Shown here one piece after another: positions 38,901 through 49,541 of a stretch of DNA of 64,000 nt. A program made the position numbers and the translations under genes. Positions within the stretch are counted from its first letter, which is position 1, and every line of letters starts with the position of its first letter. Below the pieces are notes generated by a model that saw only the letters and a program-made list of their open reading frames with translations, was not told the origin of the DNA and ran no database searches. The stretch is from Thamnaconus septentrionalis (lineage: Eukaryota > Chordata > Actinopteri > Tetraodontiformes > Monacanthidae), in the NCBI GenBank assembly GCA_009823395.1, contig CM020505.1, forward strand, positions 1,926,629 through 1,990,628, written 5' to 3'.

Positions 38901-41900
38901 TTCCTTCCCACTGTCACATTGTTACCCCGGCTGTGTGGCTTTAACAGTGTGGGAAAACCACTATGAAAGAGGAGCACTGCTGCAGGCCAGACCAAATCCA
39001 GGCTCTGTTTGAGCCTTTGAGCTTCTTAAAAACTTTGAGGTAGCGAGAGGAAACGACGAGCTGAGTTTCCCATGGATCATTTTCATTAGAAGCAGCAAAC
39101 ACAAGTGGAGAAAGATTTTTCATGATTGAATGTCAAATGTATACTGCTGCTAGCCAATAAACGACCAGGGCGACTCTGCAGTAAAATGGTATTTAATAGC
39201 ACGGCGGTAAGAAGAGAAAACAAAAATCTAAAATCAAGTGCAAAGATGTTGCAGAAGCGATAAACGTTATTGGAAAAAAGAAATGATTTTGACAATGTTT
39301 GCTTTCAAAAAGAACGCTTGGACTTGGATCAGCAAGATAAACAAACTGACAGAATAACTTCTATGCATTTGATTTTGTTCTTTAGGTTATTTCCTTACTG
39401 CACGTAATTTCTGTTAGAAGTGAGAGGGGACTTTATCACCTGCACTACAGCCCATTGCCAGAGGGTGATTGATGTTTCTTTTTTATTACCATTTGAGTGG
39501 TTGCACATTATGCAGTATTAGCTTTGCCTTTGCTTTTGACAAAAATGTGTCTCTCGGTCCCCTTCTTCTTTTGCTTGCCCGCCTTTTCAAACAGGGGCTG
39601 TGTCAGTTAACCAAATAAAAACATGCACATTATTTTCTACAATGTGCAGTCAATAGTCTCAAGCTACTCTGTGATGGCATCACCGTCAGTTCTTTGATAC
39701 AACACAACTTGAAAGTAGGATCCAGGATTTTACCCCTTGCTAATATGATTGCAAGGCCACATATGCACTTCATAGTGATGTCTGTAATTGGAAAAGTAGG
39801 ATTTAAAAATAATATATACATATATATTTACATCTTGGTCTGTTCACCGGTTTTGAGGAGCACCGGCTCCTGACGTGAAGTTTTTTTTAGCTCCGTGCGT
39901 AATTTCTCAAATTCCCCTCCGGAGATCATCATAGGGTCAGTGTCATTCGAATCGAAAATGGAGAAACATGTCGACGGGTTATGAAGTGAAAAAAATGCTC
40001 AAGGCTTTTGCTGAACTGTCCAAGTTGGCCCGAGGTTTCACCGAGTAGGCGTTAACAAGGCTAACGCGGTGTTTGTAATAAGCAAGAGAACGTGTCCAAA
40101 CTGCAGCATGAATCAACCCCTTTTGAATATTTCTGCATGAGATTAAATAGTTAAGCAGTTGTTACCATTTTAACAAGGGCGTTTTAATATTTGCCATCTG
40201 ACGCACCAAAGGATTCCATGCAGATGGAGATACACTGCATGGCCTCCGGAGCAGCAGTGAGCCCTGTAGCCAATCTTTTTCTTATTCTTCAGTCATCGTC
40301 TTTTTTTTCTTCTTCTTTTTTTCATTTCTTTTTAGCGTCTAAATTCATATCAAAGTGCCTCTAAGGGATGGTGGCTCACTCCTGGAATCACAGCATGTCT
40401 TCAATTAAACACCGTGTACTTTTTCTCGAAATCCGCCCGATTCTCTTGTTAAAAGCAACGCTTGTCTGGGGGTTGAAGGAGCTGCAGCCTGAGAGATGAG
40501 GGGTGTTTTACATCTCGCAGACGTGTTTTACCCCTTGGATGTAGGTCCGTTTGGAGGAGCTGGCCGGGCTTCAAAGCGGCCAGCCAGCAAGGTGTCGCAG
40601 GCGAGCAGATTGAGAAGAAACCGGACTTGCCAGCACTTTGATCATGCTCACCAGTAAAGGTGTGAGCCCCGCTACAAAGGAGAGCACTTTTGGATAAAAG
40701 GTCTCATTGAAATGTGGGTTTTATCATTTGTTTTTGAAGTGTAAATGCAGGTGTATTTATACCTCTTTACGTCCCTCCCTGCGGCATGTGGCCGTTACAT
40801 TGCATCACATTGCACGTCTATGGAATAATTTCTAAGAATATTTTTTTCATCCTATTTATTTTTATTAAAAATATTTCCCTGATAATGTGTAGGAAATAAG
40901 TAATGCTTGGAATGAGTGCTGCCGGTGTTTGTTTCTGGAGTATCTCAAAAGTGAAAACCGCACTGGGTCAACATTTCTGCACAAATGCACACAAGTCGTT
41001 AAAATGCACGTCGTTTAGTCCACATTTATTCGCTTTCTCAACATCACGCCAGAAGGGGGGGGGGGTTCTCCCCCACCACCACCAGGCCAGCACCCTGATA
41101 ACAGAGAGGCGAGCCTGCAGCGGAGATGACAGGTTTGCAGAGAGAGGAGGGGAGTCCGGATAAGGGAGTGTGGGTGCACGGGGGTGTGACAGCGAGCTGT
41201 AATTGTCATCTTTTACAATCGCGGCTGCAGCAACAGGAAGGCAGAGAAAAAAAGCCTTAGATAATTAGACTCGACTGGATTTTCAGCTGTGGTAAATGTT
41301 CAGCTACAGCGCAGAGACATCACACTCAATTTATCCCTTCACAGTCTCGACCCAACCTCCCCCCGACGCCCTGACTCCCCCTGCTGGCTCCCGCTTGCCC
41401 AACGTCCATCCTGCGCGAAACGTGAAAGTGTTTTTCGCCGGCGTGCACGCATGCACGCGCGCACGCACCCGTGTGATCATCGTCTTTGCTATTCTTCATT
41501 TTGCAAGTCAGTTTCCTCCTGCCTTTGCCTTAATCTTTCTTTCTTGGTCAGAGGTTGTGCTCAGGGACGTCGCTTGTCATCCGTCAGCGCGGCCCATAAA
41601 ACACACTGTCATGACTGACTGGCCGCGCTCCAAACTCATTACCGATTGGCTGACAGAGCGGGGCGCTCCGTTCTGCTCGGCTGTGTTTGACTCCTGTTTG
41701 CCAGACGTTTAATGCTCGGGAAACTTTAAATGCGACGGCGTCTCTTCTCTCCTCGCGCCACCCCCCCCCCCCTTCAGTCCCACCCCCGCCCCAGCCTGGC
41801 GCTCAAGGTCACATGAATATGGATTTTTACCTTCTCCCTTGCACATACCGATGATGAAGTCTAGGATCTGCTCAGAGGGATTATAATTCAGAACCCCGGT

Positions 41901-42001
41901 CTGATCCTGGGCTGTCGCCGCACTCTGCACGTCTGCACGTCTGCCTGGGTTTGTGTGCGTGTTTTAAATCGGGGAAACCAAAGCATGAGTGGGTGGGGGG
42001 A

Positions 42002-42038
42002 GGGGGAGGAGGAGGAGGAGGAGGAGGAGGAGGAGGAG
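42002..42038. repeat. (GGA)n microsatellite
   Basis: About eleven tandem GGA/GAG triplets, purine-only on the plus strand. This is a possible triplex-forming tract. Confidence 0.93.
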
Positions 42039-42089
42039 CCTGCAGGAGTCAAGCGTGTAGGAAGGAGAATAGATGGTAGTGGTGGTGCT

Positions 42090-42431
42090 CAGAGGTGGCA
42101 AAGGTATTCACATTCTGCACCTTAGTAGAAGAAATGGATACTTGTGTACAAAAAAAATATGCTGGTAAAATGAAAGACCCTGATTCAACTCCTTTAATCA
42201 AATAAAAGTGAGAGAGCACAGGCTCTGAAACGTACTCCAGTGAAACAACACAACACGTTGTTCCAATGTCAGAAGTAGAAAGTACAGATATTTCTGTCCA
42301 AATGTAGGGAGTAAAAGTAAAAAGTCATCTCAAAAAGAAATTTTCAACTAAAGTACGGATACCTGAAAAAACTAAAAAAAATCCACTGACTGTAAGTACT
42401 TGCTTTTGTACTTCGTTACTTCCCACCGCTG
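42090..42431. mobile_element. hAT MITE with near-perfect 8-bp target duplication
   Basis: The element runs from cagaggtggcaaaggtattc to cgttacttcccaccgctg. These ends are inverted complements (CAGAGGTGG and CAGCGGTGG). It is flanked by gtggtgct (42082-42089) and gcggtgct (42432-42439), 7 of 8 bases identical, as expected of a hAT insertion. Internal 'aagtac' and 'gtacttcgttact' blocks match a widespread teleost hAT MITE. It has no coding capacity. It lies about 490 bp upstream of the terminal diaph3 exon. Confidence 0.85.
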
Positions 42432-42925
42432 GCGGTGCTGAGTTGAAGGGTGTCAGGTGGGGAGACGGCGACCTTGTGTCGCAGCGTCTCGGAGCTTCAG
42501 CGGCGGTTGATCAGCCGGATCCATGTCATGTCGGCGAGCTCGCTGCTCGGCTCAGCCTGCCGCAGGAGATCACTTCCAATCAGTGTTTGTTTACTCTGCC
42601 GCCGCCGCCGCTGCTGTGTGCGTGTGTGTGTGTTTGTGCGTGTGCATACATGTGCAAGCATTGTTTTTGCTGCCTGATGATTTGTTTATGCGTCCCGCTA
42701 TGTTTTCTTCCGCTTGCCGCCGCCGCCGCCGCTGCAAGTGTCGGCATTTGCGTGGCTTCTCGCTGCGTTAATTAATTTCCCAATCCGATTAACCCCCACC
42801 ACGTCTCCCGTTTGCTTTACGCCGCTGCTTATCGCTGAGCGGCATCGTTCCCCCACCACAGGCAGCCAGCGCCGCTCATCGCCTCCTTTCTTTCTTTCTC
42901 TGCCTCTCTCTCTGTCACCTCGCAG

Positions 42926-43284
42926 AAAACAACAGGGCACATTTGCAGCGGTGTCGCTCTCGGCAGAACATCCCCGCCGGTTCAGAGGCGGCGAGAGCGA
43001 CTCACGGTTGCAGCAGCGAGGCCCGCAGTGAGCCCGAGGGTCGGCCGCCCGCCGCCGGTCCGGAGCCAGCTCGGAGGTACAGGAACCCCGCGGCCAACAG
43101 CTGCTGGCAGGACAGGGAGAGGGTGATCGAGAGAAGGATGGTGAAAGCTGTTGAGCGGGAGCCGGAGGTGGGAGCGGAGCCTCCGGCCTTCCCGCCGACC
43201 GCCGCCACCAGTGCGGTCAGCAGCTGCAGCGCTAACGGAATGTCGGACGTAGAGGCTCTCCTGGCCAAACTGCGGGCCTTGTAA
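42926..43284 (+). CDS. diaph3: diaph3 terminal exon: C-terminal tail and stop
   Basis: A ctctgtcacctcgcag acceptor ends at 42925. The two following bases complete the phase-1 codon left by the DAD exon, giving a Glu, and the frame then stays open for 118 codons to TAA at 43282-43284. The tail starts ENNRAHLQRCRSRQN, is rich in Arg, Pro, Ala, Ser and Glu with no recognised domain, and ends MSDVEALLAKLRAL. That ending is almost identical to the last residues of mammalian DIAPH3 (VEALLARLRAL), while DIAPH1 and DIAPH2 end differently. This is the main reason for naming the gene diaph3. The tail length of about 119 residues after the DAD also fits DIAPH3. An alternative acceptor at 42966 would leave the frame wrong. 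The exon is much more GC-rich than the introns. Confidence 0.88.
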
Positions 43285-44190
43285 TGCTTCCGTTCACACG
43301 TAGCTTAGCAGTTAGCAGTGCAAGTGTCAGTTAAACAAGCATTAAACACACACACACGCACTTGCAAGCAATACTTATTGTCTGTCTTTATTTTTTATTA
43401 TTCAATCCATAATCAAAGGCACGGAACCCTTATGACCAAACGCAGCGGTACAGTCACAACAATCCATTTTAGATGGAGCCAAATATATTTAAACTTTATT
43501 TAGCTGGCCTCACTGAATAACTTGAGCAGTGGTTCAATACACACATGTTCAACAGGGGGGGGGTAGGGGGGGGAGTGAATGCCTGATCCACTCAGCAGTC
43601 TCTCATCTCCTCCTGTCGTCCACTGCCAAGACTTTTGTTTTTGTCCAAAACTAAAGAAATGTTTGGTTGTTGTTTTTTTTGTCCAAAACTGACAATGCAG
43701 CATTGCTGAGCACTTTCCTGTCATCAGTGTGTAAATGGTTGTGGTCATGTTTACCACCACCCCCACTTCCTGTCTTCTAGTGTTGCGCTCTCTTTTATGC
43801 CTCTGTCCTCTGAAAAAATTTATATTTGTGTATTTGTGTCGTACCTCTTAAAAATGTTGAACTGTTTTCCTTTCCTGAGTCTTTTTTCATTCTGAATGTA
43901 TTTTATATGCAAAGACACAAACTGTATTTTCGTCTGAAAGAAGTGCTTTCTGTTATAAATATATATATATGATAAACAAAAGGGAATGAATGGCTAAAAT
44001 TCCACCATGTGGTTGTACATTTGACTGACGCATCTTTCAACAGTGTGTGACAGCATCTCCAACTGATGTGAATTATGAAGCATATTCACTCAGACAAAGT
44101 TCACTGATTTGCTGCTCTCCTGCATTCCAGTTGAATCACTCACATCCCAAGCATGTTCGCATACACAATAAAATGAATATAAAAACATCT
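43285..44190 (+). other. diaph3: probable diaph3 3'UTR
   Basis: The region follows the stop codon and has no sustained coding frame. It contains a G-rich run near 43555-43573, a duplicated ttttgtccaaaact segment (about 43638 and 43677) and AU-rich stretches near 43955. The first good AATAAA beyond the stop-proximal ATTAAA (43341) is at 44167-44172, implying a cleavage site at about 44190. The UTR length is inferred from this signal only. Confidence 0.5.
44167..44172 (+). terminator. diaph3: candidate polyadenylation signal AATAAA
   Basis: A canonical AATAAA lies about 885 nt after the diaph3 stop. It is followed by ttgatttgcctgtattttgt, a T/GT-rich context plausible for a downstream element. 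An ATTAAA only 57 nt after the stop (43341) is an alternative. Confidence 0.45.
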
Positions 44191-44406
44191 GTTGATTTGC
44201 CTGTATTTTGTAATCCCCTCGAGACTGTTATGTCCGGGACCAACACAACTGGTCCCAGACTTTTTTTGTAACTCCATGCCAGACACTTCAAACTGACGTT
44301 GAGAGCAGTTCAACCTTTCCATCAAGAAGACCGTGAGCTGCACAACCTGCAGCCACACTCTGCCACAATGATGAAACAAGAGCCTCCGTTGTGACGTGAA
44401 GCAGAG

Positions 44407-44407
44407 G

Positions 44408-44438
<31 letters not shown>

Positions 44439-44450
44439 GTATGTATATAT
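44407..44450. repeat. (AT)n-rich simple sequence
   Basis: Alternating AT with interspersed gt units, just past the putative end of the 3'UTR. Confidence 0.9.
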
Positions 44451-44519
44451 TTCAAAGTTTCAAACATCTTAATTACACGTTTCATATAGTGCAAATTTAA
44501 CACTGTTCATTTACTAAAC

Positions 44520-44601
44520 ATTCATTCATTCATCTTCCATACCCGCTTATTCCTGAGCTCAGGGTCAGGAATAAGCAGGTATGGAAGATGAATGAATGAA
44601 T
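44520..44601. repeat. palindrome of two V-SINE tails
   Basis: Two 37-bp arms (44520-44556 and 44565-44601) are reverse complements with one mismatch (36 of 37) around the 8-nt loop gctcaggg. Each arm is the 3' tail of the V-SINE family also seen at 23132-23504 (the cttattcc / gaagatgaatgaatga motif). The structure is therefore two SINE tails facing tail to tail with the bodies missing. Confidence 0.9.
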
Positions 44602-44816
44602 AATTTACCAAAAAAGAAATAACCTCAGTGAACTTGGCTGAGATAACTTCACAATCATCAGTAAATCATGTCTCTTCTATTTTGCTTAAATTGTATACTT
44701 CCATGTGAAAGAACTTTAAACTGAACCCTGAATTGACAAGAGAATGCAGACATGGGAAGGAAGCGATTTACATCTCGTGGGAGGAAAAAAGTGAAAAACA
44801 AAAAAACAAAACAAGA

Positions 44817-45420
44817 CTAATGAATTAAGTAACCCTGCTCTCTGAAGTAGTAGAGTGGCTGCATAGGGTGCACCCAACGTGAAAGCATAACCACCGTCCC
44901 CCAGCAGTTGTCCATTATGTGGCCTTCTCTGAAACTCACAATAATCAGAGAAAACTCCTTGAATTGTGTGTGAATTGGCCCTTTACAGCAGACAACAGTG
45001 TTTGAAGGTTTCAGATTAGAAATACATACACCTTGAAAATTGATAGAAAACCAATTCTCTTGGATTCTGCACTCCTCAGCATCAGGAGTTGATGGACGTT
45101 TGATGGGAACTTGACATCCATCTATGCAGCCAATCACTCTCTCAAATTGTCCATATTCATAGGATTACAACTCTATGGTTGCTTGACCTGTAGCATCAGC
45201 AAAAATGATGTGAGCACTCCAAAGTTCATAAATTGCTCGCGAGACATTTTTGAAATACTCTGCAAACAGTTGCTCTGCCACCACTTTTCATGATAAAAAG
45301 AAAAATCCAGATGCAACAACCTCAATACGATCAGAACTTGGTGGGAAATTGGTGTTGGCCTCCCTCTTTGAGAAAGGGTGAAAGGTCTGGGCCCAGTTCA
45401 CTGCAGCATGTGCTACTGAG
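44817..45420 (-). pseudogene. PIF/Harbinger (HARBI1-like) transposase fragment
   Basis: From 45137 leftwards the minus strand encodes MIGCIDGCQVPIKRPSTPDA, then WFSINFQGVC and further residues. This matches the DDE nuclease core of PIF/Harbinger transposases: the first catalytic Asp lies in 'xIGCIDGxxVPIK' and is followed by 'xxFSINxQxVCDxxxxF'. The 'GSTHDSxxF' block with the second catalytic Asp is altered here (GPIHTQFKEF, Asp lost). Upstream on the same strand (about 45140-45300), a shifted frame reads like the helix-turn-helix segment that precedes the nuclease domain. Missing residues, frame breaks and no flanking ends show a dead copy, not a host HARBI1 gene. Confidence 0.75.
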
Positions 45421-46690
45421 AGTGGAGAAAAAATCCAGACGTTAAATGTTTTATTTCTTATTTATTCCTGTGTGAAGGCTGAGACATTCATAACATTTAT
45501 TCAGTCTTACAAAAACGTGCAACAGGTTTATGTGGGATTTTCATACATTTTATACATTTTTGAATCTTTAGTTAGTTTACTCTGCCAGTAAGGTTATTTG
45601 AAGAATCATTTCCTAGTGGGTCCATTCTCATGTAACATTAACACGTTACTTACTCTTCAACAAAGTTCTCATTTATAATGACAAAGAGGACAACTATTTA
45701 TCGCTTTTTTCATTTTCTTCTGACATTTTGCAACAAACAAAAACCCTACAACTTTCAGTGTAATTTTTGGGCAAAGTCTCTGTGAAATCAAGGACTTTAG
45801 GCTTCTGGAATCATGACAAAAAATATATATCGAAAAATTTCTGGCTACTAAACTCCTTTTTGTAACCTTGATCGGTGGCTCAGTGAGCTATTGAATTTAA
45901 AATACCTGGAAAGTCTTTAAAATTCTTGAACTTAACATAAAGTTTTAATAGCTTTGGGAAACCTGCTCCGTGGTTCTTCAGTAAGTGGGCATAAATATAA
46001 ATTTACTCTCAGTGCTGGTGCCCCAAAACACCTTTCTTTGTTCACAGAGTGTTGCCAAAAATATCTGAACAACTCCAGATTACATTTCCAAAAATATTTT
46101 CAAACAGCAACAGTGATTATTTAGATCATTGTGTAGAACAGCTGACCCTTCAGTCATTAGTTCGAGCAACTTTTCAAGTTGCAGTTGAACCTACTGCAGC
46201 GTGATTCTCTTTTGGTAAATTCTCCATTGGAAAGTTGTTTTAATTGTGCTTCAGCGATTGGCTTTTTTCATGTGAAAGAAAAATGAGTAAAACGAAATTC
46301 TCTTCCTCAGATAAAGTCTCAAGAAGTCCCATATTATCCCAACAGAACAGTAGCGTGAGGCAGCTGAACACTATCGGGCAAGAGCTGCTTGCTGTTGTGT
46401 CAGCTGGTGTCGACAACCAGCACTGGGAGCAAAACAACTGTCCCCATCTGGAATAAAGCTGGCGACAAACATCTCTCCAGTGAAGCACTCAGCCAATTGG
46501 CAGGGCTGAGCAGTTGTTGCTGCTTTAGTCAGTTAGCTTTAGCTGCAGCAGAGGTCACTTGGTGCTTCACATTCTCTGTGGAAACAAAACAGCTGGTTCG
46601 TTCTCTGTTGAGAGTGTTTGAGGATCCAGTCGTCTGAAATATTGAATTGTGTTATTCATTCAAGGATCTGCTGTTGAAAATAGTGCGAGT

Positions 46691-47038
46691 TAGTGTTGCA
46701 GTCAAGACCACACCAACCGAGACCAAAACATTATCAAGACTAGAGAGTATCACGATGGAGACAAGGCCAAGACATTTGGGGTTCAAGGCCAAGACCAGAC
46801 CAAGACTTTGAGAATAAGGGGGAACTAGGAATAAGGGGGGGTGTCAATCTGTGTGTCACAAACAGCGTAAAACGGCAGCAGATGGATTCTTTTCCATTAT
46901 TATCTGCCATGGTAGTGTTGACTGAGTCTTGACTGGTCTTGGTCAAAAATCCCGAGGCCACCCAGTCCCAGACCGAGACAAGACCGAGACCCTTAAGAAG
47001 TGGTCTTGAGACCAAGACCAGTCTCGACTACAACACTA
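46691..47038. mobile_element. hAT-type MITE with perfect 8-bp target duplication
   Basis: The element begins tagtgttgcagtcaagacca and ends with the imperfect inverse gtctcgactacaacacta. It is flanked on both sides by an identical gtgcgagt (46683-46690 and 47039-47046). An 8-bp duplication plus such ends indicates a hAT-type insertion. The interior is a purine-rich series of 'gaccaagac/gaccgagac' repeats, typical of a well-spread fish MITE. No transposase is encoded. Confidence 0.88.
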
Positions 47039-49460
47039 GTGCGAGTGAGCCCAAAGTCTCACCAAATGGTTTCAGTATCTCTGTTTTCCTAAAAAAAATA
47101 TTTTTGCTCTCATGCAACTCCCTACAAAAAGAGGCTGGAGTTGCATATTTGAATTGTATTGAAATAAATTGTGGATGCTGAGAATAAAAAAAAAAAAAAG
47201 AAAACTGATTGCACCGTGAGGCAGCAGCATCTGTGTGGGCCGGTTCCTTTTGGAAAGTCAGGCAGGAAAACGGCCAGCTGAACTCATAGATCCGACAAAT
47301 TGAGAGCAGAAGAGGCGCATGAGGAGGGTAGGATCTTGTTATGCCGAGGGAGCCTTCATTACTCACAGCCCTCACTTCTAGCCATGGGCTTTATCTGTGG
47401 GCCTAATAAAGTGCAGCAAAACATATTGTGCAGCAGACTGCAATCTGGGCTCCTTTGATTGGCGATGAAGTTAAAAAATGTGTCTGAGGGGGTTTTATGG
47501 AAGAGGAGGTGGGAAAAGTGTCGGCTCAACAGATTTGTCACCATTTTCTCGGACGAGGAGTCAAAGGGGGGGGGAAACGTTATGGTTATGGGTGAAAAAA
47601 ATGTCGATGCTCAGGTCGATGGGTCGTTGACCAGCTGTTGACAATAGCCATAACGTACTTACTGTGATTGGTGGCAAAGCTGCAGCCTCACTCACACCAG
47701 CAAGCCCGAACAGATCTGGTTCAGCAGGGCCTTTCGCGGACGGTTTGCCGGCTCTTTGCGGTGAAGGAAGGGAGCCGGCCTCAACAATGGACATTTGAAC
47801 ACAATGGTCCACATATTCTGTTACCCAAAGGTAACTGGACTCTTGGCATGCAGGCCGTTCCGTTACTTCAGCCTTCTGTTCCCTAAATAAAACAAGAGCT
47901 CAAATCAACGAGTCACTACCTGTGGCATCAACCAGTGCAGCACGGTGTCCAAAGCATCCAAAACCTCGGCGTAATACGTCTGGGAAAAGACCCAAAGGAA
48001 CACGGGGGGGGGGATTTGTAGGGCACTGTAAAAAAAATAAAACGCAAATGAGATTAGAGGAATTTTTTGTGTCACTGGATACGGGCCAGTCTGTTTGTCA
48101 CACAAGTGAAGTCATTTAATTCCAGCACCAAGCAAGCTTTCTGTTGGTTCAGTGGGTGACACTTGACACGCGACACCCCTCCTCCTCTGGCCAAAGCCAC
48201 TAATGAGTAGAGAAAAGCCTTTCGTGCCTCTCTGCTGCTCTTTTAATGAGGAAACTTTGTCCAGTTCTGATAAAAGGGACCAGAGCTCAGCATCGCACGC
48301 CGACTGCCCTGCTTTACCAGCCTGCACTAGCTTCCTGTTGTTGTTGTTATCATTTGTTGTTTTTTTGCCATTGAATAAACCATCCATCGTGCAGTCAACA
48401 TGCCAGATGCCAATGGAAGAACGATGAGAGCTTAATTGTTATTGGTTAGCTAAGTTGTTGTATATTCTCTCTATGTCAAGCTTACAAATCCGAGAAACTC
48501 TAGTTTCCTATGACGACTCCCTGCTCAGAAACCCAACCCATTTGTTAATATTGACATTGCAGTTTCTCACTGTAGGCATCAAAACTACCTATGAACACAC
48601 ATGGAATTATGTGGGAAACAACAAAAGTGTCAAATAACTCAAACACGTTTTATATTTAAATTCTTCAAAATAGCCACCTTTCATAGAAAGCATGTTTAGA
48701 GTTATTGAACGCGATGTGTCTCAATGTATTTAACATATGAAATCCCTTCTTTTTCCTGAGTCTATGGTAAGAACCAATGAAAGTGCTCCTTGTGTTGGTT
48801 CCCCATCCTTCCCTCTCAGCTTCAGTCTTCTGCTGCCCAGCTTCCTTTCTGGAGATGGAAGAGGAGACTGTGTCATTTCCTTTTACCAGGAGTTGACTGT
48901 GAATGGTTTCTGTGCGGTTCAACACTCATCATTTGGCACAAAGGAGTATGAGACTATTGGATTAACAACAACAACAACAACAACAAGAAAAAAATATATT
49001 TTGCAGTTCAAGTGAAACGTGAGCTGTCACATGGTCCGCAAGGCTTCCTTATTGATTACAATTAAGGCACATCTGTTCCGTCAGATGCTCGAAAGACGCA
49101 AGCAGCTGCCCCCCCCCCCCCACCTCCCCAGAAACGGGAGCACGAGGCTCATTTTCACATGTTCTTTGACTGATGTGTCTGCTCAAGAGCGTACATCAAG
49201 ATTCCAAACGAAAAACAACCAATATAATGGCTCAATTTGTCAAAGGAATGCTCGAGCTGTTCTTCCCTTTTCACTTTTGCGCCCAACTTCCGATAAATTG
49301 CAGAGATCAGACGCTGACTTGGAGAAAAAGACGCGGGTGAAGACACAAACAAACGAGTGCAGGCGCTCCCCCTGCGCCGCAGCGGTGCAGCTCGCTGGCA
49401 CCACCTGACAGATTGTTGTGCAGCTGGAGCCGAGTCACCTTGTTGTCATGCTCAGATTCA

Positions 49461-49541
49461 GGGGTGGGGGGGTGGTTGGGGGTGCTAATGTCGGGTGGTT
49501 GGGAGGCGGTGGGAGTTGTGGGGAGATGGAGGGGGGGGACC
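49461..49541 (+). repeat. G-rich tract with G-quadruplex potential
   Basis: At least eight runs of three or more G lie within 80 bp on the plus strand, with short mixed spacers, ending in a run of eight G. This meets the usual G-quadruplex pattern several times over. Confidence 0.85.

Larger units (their letters stand above)
41330..43290. promoter_or_regulatory. CpG-rich block covering the last diaph3 exon
   Basis: CpG and GC density rise sharply compared with the AT-rich intron. The block contains tgcacgcgcgcacgcaccc near 41456, an inverted CCAAT box in accgattggctg near 41641, a gggcgctccg near 41661, a TCAAGGTCA nuclear-receptor-type site at 41803-41811, and two CCG/GCC triplet runs near 42599 and 42718. 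A hAT MITE (42090-42431) splits it. CpG islands at the 3' end of a gene can mark an alternative or antisense promoter, but a GC-rich coding exon explains part of the signal. Confidence 0.4.
44191..46690. other. intergenic DNA after diaph3
   Basis: Apart from the AT tract, the SINE-tail palindrome and the Harbinger remnant listed separately, no gene is seen. The part from about 45450 to 46690 is unique-looking DNA with only short chance frames. Confidence 0.6.

Noticed and set aside
41296..41712. 138-codon plus-strand frame in the CpG-rich block
   Set aside because: The open frame is expected from high GC content. It has no recognisable domain and no splice context linking it in phase to diaph3.
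43002..43268. 88-codon minus-strand frame opposite the last exon
   Set aside because: It is a shadow of the GC-rich terminal exon of diaph3, with no similarity of its own.
42967..43284. Alternative acceptor cggcag ending at 42966 for the last exon
   Set aside because: It would enter in phase 0 while the DAD exon ends in phase 1. The acceptor ending at 42925 matches the phase and has the better pyrimidine tract.
44817..45137. Intact host HARBI1 gene
   Set aside because: Only part of the nuclease domain is open, a catalytic Asp motif is lost and upstream sequence needs a frameshift.
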